NCBI GenBank assembly: GCA_032622095.1
Contig: CP136063.1
Location: forward strand, 145,879,379-145,943,378
Source: Siphonodentalium dalli
Taxonomy: Eukaryota; Mollusca; Scaphopoda; Gadilida; Siphonodentaliidae
Length of the DNA stretch: 64,000 nt
Direction: 5' to 3'
In this document: positions 42,597 through 53,492 of the stretch, one piece after another
Numbering within the stretch: the stretch's first letter is position 1
How the letters are laid out: each line of letters starts with the position of its first letter
The notes under the pieces: model-generated
What the model was told of the DNA's origin: nothing
Seen by the model: the letters and a program-made list of their open reading frames with translations, nothing else
Database searches by the model: none
Made by a program: the position numbers and the translations under genes

Positions 42597-45500
42597 TTAA
42601 GGGTCAAAACGCTTAGTCGCTGCAATATATTGCTGTGTGATGGAAAATAGTTTCATATTTTGTTGGGACGAGAGATAAGGTAATCCACACATGAGTTCTG
42701 AAATATGGCTTACTTTGAGGTTTACGCGGTCTAGTTTCTCAAAGAGAACTGAGCGCTCACGTTGGTACAATGGGCACATGAAGAAATAGTGGTATGCGTC
42801 TTCAGATCTATTTCCACATGAGCATGCGGGGCTGTCAGCGATATAATTATTGAACATATCACATCGGAGTTCACTGCAAAAATTACGTATGCGACAATGA
42901 AAAATGTTGTATTTCCTGCGTCCAGCATAGAAATGTAGAGGGGGGCTGATTGTGGGATCTATATGATACAAGTTGGTTTTAAAGGTAGAAGATTGATCAG
43001 CTTCGGTGATTACTTTGGGAAGCTTATTCCATTCTAACACCATCGCTGGAAAAAAGGACTGTTTGAAGTGTTCAGTATTGCAATAGTATGAGTAAAATTT
43101 ACCGGGGCGTCTCCAATTATAATCTGCAACCTCGTGTGATCTGGGGGGAAGTGTATTGGCTAGATAAGAGGGGGCTAGATTATTGATTATTTTATAGAGT
43201 GCCTGCAGTTTATGTAGTTGACGTCGTTTATTGAGTGATGGCCATCCGACCTCCTGTAATACCGTGTTGTCCGAAGCAGAACGGGTAATACCACTGACTA
43301 TCCGTCCAGCGTCGACATGAAGCCAGTCAAGCTTCTCTAACATATAATTTGAGGCATTGTCCCAGACGGCGTCTGAATAATCAAATAAGGGTAAAATATA
43401 TGTTTTGTAAATAATTTCAATGGTTTTCCGGTTGAGTTGATATTTAATCCGCCGGAGTTGAGACAGACGTGAGGCAATTCTTTTGACAGACCCTTCAATG
43501 TGTGCGTTCCATTTGAGATTTGATTGGAGTTCCAGACCTAAGTGTATATGCTTGTCCACGAAGTTGATTGAATTTCCTACGAAATTGAGGTTTGGTTTCA
43601 CTGTTGAGGGCGCAACTAATGAAAAGGACATGCCAACTGTTTTAGTTGGGTTGAAACTGACCAACCAGTTTTGGGACCACGCTGTAATTTTGTCTAAATC
43701 GCTGTTCATAGTATGTTCAAGTATATTAAGATCAAAGTGACTGTTCGTGAGGCAAGTATCGTCGGCATACATTCTCGTTATTGATTCAATACCGTCGGCT
43801 AAATCATTTATATAGACTAAGAACAAAAATGGCCCCAGGATTGACCCTTGTGGAACTCCAGCTGGGATGACCTCGTATTTTGAAAATGTGTCATTGATTA
43901 GGACCCTCTGCGTCCGATTTTCTAGGTAGTTTTCTATCCAATTTAAAATATTTCCTTCTAATCCATAAGCATTTAATTTGTGTATCAGTCCCCTGTGCCA
44001 AACCCTCTCAAAGGCTTTGGAAATATCACAGAATATAGAACATGTAAGTAGTCCTTTGTCAAGGGATTGGCACAGGTTGTGATATAGGTCTAATAGTTGG
44101 TATGTTGTACTATGACCTGTGAGAAATCCTGACTGATGGAAGTATAAAAGTTCATTTTCAATGAAAAATTTACTAATCTGTTTCAAAACCACTTTCTCAA
44201 AAACTTTAGCCACACATGGTAGAAGGGAAATTGGTCGGTAATTTTTGGCTTCCGCTGGATCATCTTTTTTGAAAATCGGGATCACGTTTGCTGCTTTCCA
44301 GGACTCTGGGAATTTCTCAGAGTTGATAGATTTCCTGAATAGAAGGACGAGTGGTTGAGCTATTGATTTTGCTGTTTCCCTGAGCATTCTAACACTAATT
44401 CCATCATGGCCATGGGCTTTGTTAAGTTTAAAAGATTTGATGGCTGATTCAACCTCTAATTCTGTGAAAACCAAATCTGGCATGGTGTTTGCGGTGCGCT
44501 TCGGAAAATGAGGCAAGTTATGATTGGCATCATTAATGGTAGAATTTTCAATAAAGCTTTCGTTTAGAATTTTTGCTTTGTCGACATCGTCAATTGCATA
44601 TGTCTTATTGTTGGCAGTTATAGTGCCGGAAGTACTGTATAGTGGGGGGATGTTTTTTGCTCGTTTCTTGTTTAGTAGGTAATGTATTATTCTCCAAGGG
44701 TCTCGTGGGTTAGATGCTTCTCTTATTCGTTCTTCGATATTTTCTTCAAATTTGATTTTCGCGTGCTTCTTCATGTTATTGACTTTGTTCCTTATGTTTT
44801 TATATTTTCTCCAGACTTCAGGGTTATTTGCCTTCATGGCCTTTTTCCTTACTCTGTCGCGTTTTCGTATCTCAAACCGGATGTCCGAATTGAACCAAAT
44901 TTTGTCGGATGTTCTTACTGTAATGCATGATTGTGGAATTGTTTTCGCCATTATGGACAGGAATTCTAGTTGAAAGTTATTGGCAGCTGTGTTCACATCA
45001 GGTGCACTTTTTATGAGGTCATCCCAGTCGACATGGGCAAGTAGATTGTTTGCACGAGAAAAATTACCTTTTCTGTAGTTCCATACTTGTCTAGGAAATG
45101 GCGCTGCGGTAGTATTTTGAAATGATATTGTGGCATATACACCTAGGTGGTCCGAAACTCCGAGATTTAGGACATCGGAGTCTATTAAACGGAGTGAGCT
45201 TGAGGTCAAAATTGGGTCAAGCAATGTACTTGAGGTGCTGGTCACTCTAGTTGGGACTTTAATAGCATTTTTCATACTGAAACCATCCGCTATCTGTTTT
45301 AGCTTCGATGAATTATCCATGAAATTCGAGTTAAAATCCCCTGTGATGACTACATATTCGGAAATATCAAGAGCGTCAGAAATTGAGGATTCCAGGAGTC
45401 CCCAATAATTTTGGGTACAGAATTGATCAGATCTGTACGATAATCCAAGAACAATGCGAGTTTTCTTTGAGTGGATTTCGAACCAGAGACAAGAAGAATC

Positions 45501-45740
45501 GAATTCCAATTCAGGTTTACGATTAAATATTAAGTGGTCGGCGAACATTACGCATATTCCGCCACCCTTTGAATCACGGTCTTTGCGAATGGGGGAACAA
45601 TAACCATCGATTTCTAGTTGGCTAGAGGGGTAAGATGGGTCAAGATGTGTTTCGGTGAAACATAGAATGTCAAATTCGTTTATAAGATCTGCAATTTTTT
45701 CAAGTTTATTTCGGATACTCCTTACGTTATAGTGAAAAAT

Positions 45741-45743
45741 CTA
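45741..45743 (-). other. single premature amber codon (TAG)
   Basis: The codon sits between ...AENSI and IFHYNVRSI with the frame preserved on both sides (46007 and 45548 differ by 459, a multiple of 3). The following base is A, not the C typical of strong readthrough contexts. Confidence 0.92.
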
Positions 45744-45773
45744 GATCGAATTCTCAGCGTTAGTCTGTGACAG

Positions 45774-45800
45774 AGGGCCCGGGTTTATATGGATATCGCC
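45774..45800 (-). other. 2A-like GDIHINPGP after a hydrophobic N-terminus
   Basis: Encoded directly after SIFLITFFLLQLS. Compared with the 2A consensus, NPGP is intact but Glu is replaced by His. The sister at 2520-2546 has the opposite pattern (Glu kept, Asn lost). Confidence 0.6.
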
Positions 45801-46007
45801 TGATAATTGTAATAGAAAGAATGTAATGAGAAAAATCGACCTTGCGTTTGGTGGAGTAAAGCATTTTCCGAGGCGAAGGCTGCTGTCTTTTACAGTTTTA
45901 GTTGCTAACGGTCGTTTTGCTGAGTCGAAGATACCTATTGCTGCCCTATATTGACTCAAGTCACACGTCATTTCAGACGGTGGTTCGAAACCAAGATAGG
46001 GAAGCAA

Positions 46008-46496
46008 ATGGACTCCGACTCAATGAGCAATACAACTAGTGGCACCTCACAAATGGACTTGACTGTTCTTACATTCTGGATGACTGGAAACATGAATGAA
46101 GTAAATGAGTAATCAAACATTATCAATGCATAGAAAATAGAAAACATGATGTAGACATTGGGATATATACAAATATATACATGTTGATGTTGGGTGGTGA
46201 TTGGCATGAGGGGAGGGCTTCGGCTATTAACGGGTACTAGCGATATATATACAACACTTGATGATATTGACGCCTTTCTCAACTTTATGGTAACAGTTAC
46301 TGCAAAATTATGGCTGTGGTACAGCGCATTCCTGCAGAGAAATACACCCTAGTCAATTGAACAATCCAAATCAGTCAGACATTACTATGATTAACTATGA
46401 GTAACACGGTGTGTCGGTTTACAATTATATACATCTTGACTATATTATATGAAGTGGGCTGAAGCTAGCATCGACAGCTATACTATACTTAACCGT
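46008..46496. other. LINE 5'UTR and spacer
   Basis: The first ~270 bp above the LINE start loosely resembles the upstream region of the sister LINE. The remaining sequence to 46496 holds nothing recognisable. Confidence 0.35.
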
Positions 46497-46875
46497 AAGT
46501 CTTCATCCCCATTGTCATCATTATCATCACATCCAACATCATTACCATCTTCATCATCATCGCCGTCGTCATCATCACCATCATCCTCGTCATCGTCTTC
46601 GATGTTATCATCATCACCATCTGCATCATCATCTTAAGCATTATCGCCGTTGTCGTCATCATAACCATTGTCATCGTCATCCACCATCATCATCATCATC
46701 ATCGTCTTCGATGTGATCATCATCATCACGACCACCATCACCATCAGCATGATCATCATCATCATAGTCGTCGTCGGCATAATAATCATCACCATTGTTA
46801 AACGCCATAGTCATCTTCCTTACCATTATCACCACCAACATTGCCACTAGCATTATCACTAATCATCACTATTAT
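46497..46875 (+). repeat. degenerate (CAT/CATCAC)n microsatellite
   Basis: Nearly continuous TCATCATCACCATCATC-type sequence over about 380 bp. It yields Ser-rich, Ile-rich and Asp/Met-rich shadow frames. Confidence 0.93.
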
Positions 46876-47319
46876 CATAATCTCACTACAATGTCATATG
46901 TATATAATCATTCGAGTGCGAGCACTCGTCTACATCATACTCACGTATTGTATAATTCTGTTTACTATATTATTTTCTAGTTTACCTTGGATCATTGTAT
47001 GTTCATATTACATGTACTATTGTTTGTATCATTATTTATGACTCTTCAGTAAATGGAGGAAAATAAAGATATAATAATTAACTCCTATTGACATGTCACT
47101 TCTTGGTTTCATTGGTTTGGATGGGTAGGGAGCTAGCCCAACTTCTTTATCAAAATGGCTGACTCGCAATAGTATCACCTTCTATTTTAGTTGGAGCGAT
47201 TCGTGATAGCATTATATTATCTTCGGTATATATTAGTTGGGGCTACTTGCAATAGCATTACTTTCTGTATTAGTCGGGGCGACATTGATTTTCTTCAATT
47301 TTCGAGTATACAGGCACAC
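46876..47319. other. no gene; short TTAGTTGGGGC repeats
   Basis: TTTTAGTTGGAGCGA (47189), ATTAGTTGGGGCTA (47231) and ATTAGTCGGGGCGA (47270) form a small tandem set with period about 40-45 bp, each unit with an AATAGCATTA- or TAGCATTATA-like phrase. Confidence 0.5.
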
Positions 47320-47940
47320 CATATGAGGGAAGCAAGCCCTCGGTGACACCACATTCACACTATATGATCATGGAAATACTATAGATTTGTGCAAGAGCTG
47401 CTGATTTAATAAGAAAAACTAGAGCTTCAGGACTGAGACACCAAAGCTCCAGTAATTACACACCATTTTTTGGACAGGGATGCTGATAATATGAAAATAG
47501 GGTTTTTTCCCCCTGATTTAAGTCAATAAGTAAACCATACAGTAATGCTCTAATTAATCGACTCCTTAACCACAGCAGAATTATGGATAACTTTTCAGGA
47601 TTTAGTTGGAAATATGGCTTGTTGCCATTCATCGGAAAGCTCTCGAAAGCTTTTCGATGAATGGCAACAAGGCATATTTCCGACTAAATCCTGAAAAGTT
47701 ACCCATAATTCTGCTGTGGTTAAGAAGTCGATTAAATAGAGCATTACTGTATGAGGTAAGAAAGCCCTCATGCAGTGACACCGCATGCATGTATAGGATA
47801 TTAACATAGTAAAGGCTAAAATCTGTGCAAAAATACATTAAAAATATCATACAAAATATTACTAGAGTTCCAGGAAGGCGACATCAATTCTTTGGATAGA
47901 GGGATGCTGATAATATGTAATTAGGGGATTCTCCTTGTTG
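47320..47940 (-). repeat. two about 200-bp repeats split by a MITE
   Basis: Units at 47320-47520 and 47752-47940, reversed relative to 24115-24500 (shared GAGGGAAGCAAGCCCT versus AAGAAAGCCCT, and GGGATGCTGATAATATG in both). A MITE occupies 47540-47749 between them. Confidence 0.72.
47540..47749. mobile_element. 210-bp palindromic MITE, TA target (copy 1)
   Basis: Begins CAGTAATGCTCTAATTAATC, ends in its inverse and is flanked by TA on both sides. Almost the whole element folds on itself around 47640-47652 (GCTCTCGAAAGC): AACCACAGCAGAATTATGG, TTTTCAGGATTTAG and GCCATTCATCGGAAAGCT all have inverted partners. The TA flanks fit a Tc1/mariner-type mobiliser. No coding capacity. Confidence 0.9.
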
Positions 47941-48062
47941 AACACATACTCACAGTTTGACTGTTGAGTACAGGTCAAAATTAGCCTATAAATGCTCATC
48001 TTGTTTTGCTAGGTGATACACCAGGTCATGCTAATAGTTTATGGGTACTGGGTAGGTTAATT
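47941..48062. other. spacer
   Basis: No gene; joins the 200-bp repeats to the palindrome array. Confidence 0.4.
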
Positions 48063-48150
48063 AATTGCGCTTAAGCGTAAATGCCCTTATTGCGCTTAAG
48101 CACAATATGTGGTATTTGCGCTTAAGCGCAATTGATTGCACTTAAGCGCT
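48063..48150. repeat. array of TTGCGCTTAAGCGCAA-like palindromes
   Basis: Four units, near 48064, 48090, 48114 and 48134, the third nearly perfect. Inner partner of the right TIR region in the 38250-49053 element. Confidence 0.8.
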
Positions 48151-48990
48151 AGACCCCGAAGCCACGACAAATAGTTTTCATGGCTGGCTCAACCGATTTT
48201 CGTGGCTGGTTAGCTAACTAAGCCGGCTCAGTCACGACGTTCGTGGCTGACGAAATATGGCGGCTCCGCCGGCTGAGATGTTATCATTCAGCGTATTTTC
48301 GTTTCCGAAATGTTCCTAATCCCCTGTTACCGGTTATAGACGCCGTTTTTTTTAGCGTTTGTGGTGAACACGTATAATTCCAGACCACACGTAATCTTTT
48401 GATGTTGGGCTTTTCCATTATGGCGAAAATTCACGAAGGACTGGCATGGATATACTATGTAGTTTCCCATCTAATCGGTATAAGTAGTTACATTGGGACT
48501 TCTGTCGACTTCAGACTGCTAGCATCACTGCCATCTTGCGATATATGCATGCATCATTGGAATGATGAACCCGATAGTAATGATATATAATATTTCAAAC
48601 TATTGACAAATGCCAGTGATGTCTGAGACTGGATGTTGTCGATATAAACAATTTATATTTTAACCCTTTCAATACCGAATGGATGCGCCCATTCAGTTAT
48701 ATGAAAGCGTGCATTGGGAGTGTCTATAGGGGCCAGGACCTGGTGTTCTGATAATATAACAGCCATGCCTGTCCATGCGAGTATGCCAATATTAGGCAAT
48801 GCGGTTTAGTTCTTTGCGATTCACAGTACGGTTGTGCTTTACATATAAGCCCATGCACACGGCTCAGCCATTTTACCATTCCGGCGGCGGAGATTTTTTA
48901 ATGTGGCTGGCGTTAGAAATAATATGGCTGACGGCGGCTTGTGGCCAATATGGCTGGCGGCGGCGGCGTGCGATGGCGACTTCTGGCTCT
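48151..48990. other. no gene; GC-rich CGTGGCTGG and GGCGGC phrases
   Basis: Core sequence of the TATGGGAGGCC-family element. TTTTCGTGGCTGG-like phrases repeat at 48178-48255, and ATATGGCTG(A/G)CGGCGGC phrases at 48930-48970. No frame I can support. Confidence 0.45.
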
Positions 48991-49009
48991 ATTAAGCGCA
49001 ATCAATTGC

Positions 49010-49053
49010 GCTTAAGCGCAATTCATTATTAAATGTGAATTTGGCCTCCCATA
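49010..49053 (-). repeat. right 44-bp TIR
   Basis: Exact inverted partner of 38250-38293; a further TTAAGCGCAAT half-palindrome precedes it at 48992. Confidence 0.93.
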
Positions 49054-49060
49054 TCATTGT

Positions 49061-49470
49061 GTACATGTATATCGACAATACATGTTATGTCTCAAGTAAA
49101 TAACTTTGTACTACGGTACAGTAATTGAAACTCTCAACGCGGTTACCATTGAACATTTGGACTATTGAACCCTCAAACTATTGAACTTCTTGACAATCGA
49201 ACCCATCGGACTACTAGTAATGACCACTCGGTCTAACGCACTGTCATTGAATCATCATAAATATGATTGAGGTACATGTAATAATGTACATAATTGCGGT
49301 AATGGTTATGTGACCCTATGAATTGCTCCAAGCTATATTTCTGCTTTAAATTTCAATCAAATTGTCCCTATTGTATGGACTTATCGAGTTTTGGTTTTCA
49401 TCCAAAAAGCCAAATTGCACTGAGAAACTATACACATGTAAATGTATTAAGAGACCTCCATTTGCAATGA
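49061..49470 (+). repeat. second copy of the 37680-38110 repeat (right flank of the TIR unit)
   Basis: Direct, moderately diverged copy; see 37601-38110. Confidence 0.78.
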
Positions 49471-49979
49471 GTTAGGCAGTGATGCAGTGTGCAACTGCAC
49501 CAATTCTATAAACTTAACCCACAAAGTGACATACTAGTATCATGGTCTATCCCCAAATAGAACATATGGTACATGTACATGGTAAGTACTGTAAAGAATG
49601 ATCTGGCTGAAAGGCGGTCATGAGAAAAATTAATGCGGTTTACCGTGGTTGAAACACTGCAGTAATTCACTTGGTTACAACAAAAATATTACTGCAGTAA
49701 GATTTAATACCAGCAGATACTGCATTAGTATTGAAATGGCTTGGGTTTTTCATAGTTGACTAATCGACAGTAAAAAAATCAAGTCGAAGTAGACTAATCG
49801 ACAACACAAATTTCCATGGAAAACTTCCAATTTACTATGTGGTTATTGAGTTAAAATCAATGAGAGATAACTGCAGTTCCCAGTTTCATAGCGAATTCAT
49901 GCATTGTATTGGGATACAATATCAATGATACGCATATCATGATATCATGTGTATTGCGATACAGGAAATCAAATAATTT
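49471..49979. other. no gene seen
   Basis: AT-rich with TACATGTA phrases; an AATCGACA..TAATCGACA duplication at about 49762-49802. Confidence 0.4.
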
Positions 49980-50126
49980 TTTAAGATGGGAATGTGTAAA
50001 TTTAGAGCAAAACCTGCAATTTTCAAAGTTTAAATGTCTATTATGCGTGTAAATTCTTTGGGTTCATGAAATGAAAAAAAAGTTGTAGGAGGTGTTCGTA
50101 AACCGGACTTAAAAATTGGTGTCGCC
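49980..50126 (-). mobile_element. one end of a Harbinger-like MITE
   Basis: Reversed, it begins GGCGACACCAATTTTTAAGT and continues through TTTACGAACACCTCCTACAA and CATTTCATGAA, as in the complete element at 53493-53864. The other end is not visible. Confidence 0.65.
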
Positions 50127-50156
50127 TTATGTGTATTTAGCTCATATAGTTAACTA

Positions 50157-50460
50157 TTAAAGGTGCTCAATCAGATTCGATGGTCCCCATATAATCAGAT
50201 TCCAACAACATTTTTTTTAGAAATGCTGCTTCAGTTATCAGAATCGATTAATTGCCAAAAAATAATGCTAACCACTGTCAACTGCATGTATAGTATAAAA
50301 TTGCCCGATACATTATATTTATCAACATGCTGTTCGATGAAGTTTGGCCTTATTATCAACACAAAGCCTCTTGATTTTAGAGTTATCCATCTTCATCTGC
50401 AATTTGGTCTGAGACCGTCGGCTCGTAAAAAATTTCTGGGCCACTATTAAGTCTCGATGA
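50157..50460 (+). repeat. dispersed repeat of about 300 bp, copy 2
   Basis: Direct copy of the family at 22850-23150. The 95-codon frame across it is not called. Confidence 0.75.
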
Positions 50461-51141
50461 ACTGTATCCAGTATAAACATGTTAAACCTGATAATAATTA
50501 GAGCATGCAGTCCCTGTTGATATGCGGTATCCGCTAGTAATCTTACCACAGTAATATGTCTGTGATAACCAAGTTAATTGTTTTACCACAAAAATTCTGA
50601 ATTCTATCTAGACATTTTGAAACAATAAAAACAATTTCTGGTGTGGTTACAATGTCAACTTAAAAAAAAAATTCATTTAAACATCGCATGAAAAATACAA
50701 CCTAACTGCAAATGTGAGGTGGACCACATTCTGCAGCGGTATAACTGACTGCGGTTGATCACATGAACACGCCTGAATACTGCAGTAATACCCGATGGTC
50801 AACCTTTATAAGGCGAGTTGATTAATTAAAGCATAGCTGTAATTTTACATGTATGTTCTATGGACTTTGTTGGGGAAAGAGAATATAGCTGTGCGAAAAT
50901 GGATGATATTTCCCCACCTCAGCAGGTGTTGATTACAGAAAAATATACCAAACATACATGTACCAGTAGTCTGTTAATCCTGATGTGCTACTAGTAAGTT
51001 AGAAATTTTTCAATCGAAACCTCATAAAAAAAAATATAAATTCAGTTCTCAATTTTCAAACACTTCTAGGAAATTGTTAAAAAATATTGTTAAAAGATGC
51101 CCATTCGATTTGACACTGTAAATATACCCCTGTTCAAGTGT
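50461..51141. other. no gene seen
   Basis: AT-rich with A homopolymers (50661, 51027). Confidence 0.4.
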
Positions 51142-51253
51142 TCCTGCTAATGTGCTATGATATGCGGTTGGGTCCTGCTGAATTGCTATGAATTGCGCTA
51201 CCCGCATCATAGCAATTCAGCAGGACCACCAGCATCATAGCATATTAGCAGGA
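51142..51253. repeat. foldback of about 112 bp
   Basis: TCCTGCTAATGTGCTATGAT pairs with ATCATAGCATATTAGCAGGA; inside it TCCTGCTGAATTGCTATGA pairs with TCATAGCAATTCAGCAGGA. Two nested stems of the same phrase. Confidence 0.88.
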
Positions 51254-51738
51254 CCACTTGGCCAGTGGTAAAATAGTTTGTTTTCCATACGGATATGTGT
51301 TTTCAAATAATCATGTAATGATATTTAACATACATGTATATGATCCCATTTATAGGTTGTATTCATCACGGTCAGATAAACTTTGTATACAGACAGTTTT
51401 ACCAAACTTAGAATTTTTATTAGGTGCCCAAACCAAAATATCAAAACATCACCTAACTCAGTGGTATTATAAAGAAGCTCAAACTGTATGCTTTCATTGT
51501 AGCTGTAATTACTAGTATTAAAAATGTGCTCAATAAAGTTTGTTTTATCATTTATGGTCATTTGGAATTTGGATGCTATTTAATTCTGTTTATCTATATA
51601 ATTGGCTGCACTGCTAAATTTTGACTCATTTCAGTCATTGGTGTCAGTACATGTAGTCCATCGAAATGGCGAACACAATCAAAGACAAATTACAAGAGGA
51701 AATACAACAAATCAATTTGATGTGCACTAAAACAGATA
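51254..51738. other. no gene seen
   Basis: Short overlapping frames on both strands only. Confidence 0.4.
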
Positions 51739-51900
51739 CAGTAATGTCCTAAGTAATCGACCCCTTAACCACAGCAGAATTATGTGTAACTTTTCAGGAT
51801 TTAGTCGGAAATATGGCTTGTTGTCATTCATCGGAAAGCTCTCCCCGAGTTACCCATAATTCTGCTGTGGTTAATGAGTCGATTAATTAGAGCATTACTG
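51739..51900. mobile_element. palindromic MITE, TA target (copy 2, internally deleted)
   Basis: Same termini (CAGTAATGTCCTAAGTAATC and inverse) and TA flanks as 47540-47749, but most of the right arm is missing: after GGAAAGCTCTCCCCG it jumps to AGTTACCCATAATTCTGCTG. 162 bp. Confidence 0.88.
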
Positions 51901-52647
51901 TAGTTACAAATGTATGTCTAGCCTCTTGTGAAGTGTTGTGTCACTAATAAGATCTTTAATTCACATACATGTACTATATACCCGTTCAAGCGTTTACAAG
52001 TCTCAGACATCGAGAAACCGACCAAAAGTTTTGGTAGTATATAGGCTAGCACTGCACCTGGGGTACATGTACTGTAAGTGATTATAATGTACTATTTTTT
52101 ATTCTGCTGTGAAAGTTTTGCTGAATGAAATTTAAGTTTACCCCGATATTCTAAGTCTGCTCGACTAAGATGGGGTTTTTCTCGAAAACTGATAGATATC
52201 TGAATATACATGTACGTCTTCCACTGGTTGGTATAACCTCTAAATTGACCAATTTTAATTGATTAGACTAACCCTGGTATGGAAAACTCTAATTTTTATA
52301 GCCCGATGAGCGGTTTACTGATGCCCGCCGGGGTTTATTGCCCACAGTGGTGATGATATGATGACCAGCGTTGTGCATGGCATATGTTTATCCAGGTACT
52401 AGTAAGAATGCTACCATACATTCCAAACATTCATTAAATATCTGATTAATAGTAACCCAAACTACACAAGAGACTAGTTTAACATAAATATAGCTATGTT
52501 CTAATTAAATGACCCCACCCCACAACAAGATTGACCACCGGTATTTGACTGTTCAACCACATTCAATTACAATGCCGCTGACCGCTGGAATGCCTCATAG
52601 TATTTACGGTATTTTGATTAATCGACAACATCGCTGTTGCAAACATT
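51901..52647. other. no gene seen
   Basis: AT-rich; nothing supported. Confidence 0.4.
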
Positions 52648-53060
52648 ACTCTTGAGTGCCTAATAAAAGTACAGGGTGGAATAATAGACTACATGTAGTA
52701 CAGGTTGGAAAATGTCGCGTAACTGAATAACAGTACAGGGCGGAATAAACGTACAGACTGGAACTATTAGTACCATACATCCCAACAAAACGCACCATCT
52801 GACTGCCAGTGACTGGTTTATATACTGATGCCATGTGACAGAAATAGTTTTGATTGATAGCCAGGTCTGTGAATCTACAGTGTGCTGATCACTGTCAACA
52901 ATCAGAGTTCATTTATCTATGAATAACACAATTTAAGATTGGTGAATTATTTCTTTTGGTTAATTTAATAAACGTACAGGACCAAATAACGATCGTACAG
53001 GTGGGAATTTTACCTCAATTTTAATAATCGTACATGTATGTTTATTAGGCACTCAAGAGT
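52648..53060. mobile_element. 413-bp MITE with 20-bp perfect TIR
   Basis: ACTCTTGAGTGCCTAATAAA at 52648-52667 is exactly inverted at 53041-53060. Inside, GTACAGG(G)TGGAA and GTACAGACTGGAA phrases recur at both ends. The flanks ACATT (left) and ACATA (right) could be a 5-bp target duplication with one mismatch. No coding. Confidence 0.85.
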
Positions 53061-53489
53061 ACATATTCAAGTATGTGGCATACCAAAACACCACATGATA
53101 CATACATGTACATGTACTACATACCATCTATAAAAATTATTTGGTTAACCACAGTTGATGTTTTGCTCAGAGTTCCCCCTGCACTATTATTTGGGTCTGT
53201 ACTTTTATTTAATAACTTTCAATGGAATTCCCCCCCCTGCACTATTATTTGGGCCTGCACTTTTATTTGGAGACCGAGAGTAAGTTGCATTGACATTTAT
53301 TTTCACGAAGGAACATTGCAACTGGTTTGAAGTAACATGACCACGTTGCATGTAACTTGGATCAACACTGGAACAGTATTGATGGTAATTTCCAACATGG
53401 TCTCACTGAGGTTCTATCAGATATAAATACTAGTACGGTTGAGGGAGACAATTATTTTGAGAATATGTGAACCTGTGTTAACATGAGCC
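53061..53489. other. no gene seen; TGCACTATTATTTGGG duplication
   Basis: CCCCTGCACTATTATTTGGG with CCTG/TCTG..CACTTTTATTT repeats at about 53167 and 53233. No supported gene. Confidence 0.45.
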
Positions 53490-53492
53490 TAA

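Larger units (their letters stand above)
42597..46007 (-). pseudogene. CR1-like LINE ORF2, full length but for one in-frame amber codon
   Basis: The frame from 46007 (or the better-aligned internal Met at 45971) to the stop at 42597 is open except for TAG at 45743-45741, just after the 2A-like peptide. The sister copy at 1-2711 has a sense codon (Leu in LNILHYN) there. Downstream, in the same frame: FHYNVRSIRNK and FTETHLD (endonuclease), GDFNSN, VSDHLGVYA; RT with CDISKAFERVWHRG, AGVPQGSILGPF and YADD (43758-43769); C-terminal CSCGNRSEDAYHYFFMC (C-x-C-x8-H-x4-C). Starting instead at Met 45548 gives 983 residues that lack the N-terminal catalytic Asn and Glu of the endonuclease. One nonsense change in 1,137 codons indicates a recent loss, unless the amber is read through. 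Confidence 0.92.
38250..49053. mobile_element. 10.8-kb unit bounded by perfect 44-bp TIRs (TATGGGAGGCC family, copy 2)
   Basis: 38250-38293 and 49010-49053 are exact reverse complements over 44 bp (TATGGGAGGCC inward, ending in the half palindrome ATTGCGCTTAAGC). TA at both outer ends could be the target duplication. The sequences on either side are the two halves of a repeat that is contiguous at 37601-38110. Most of the inside consists of later insertions: two LINEs, a microsatellite and a MITE. The core seems to be 47.3-49.05 kb, in the reverse orientation of the copy at 23823-25080. No transposase found. Confidence 0.75.

Noticed and set aside
46449-46859. Ser-rich, Ile-rich and Asp/Met-rich frames
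   Set aside because: Shadows of the CAT/CATCAC microsatellite.
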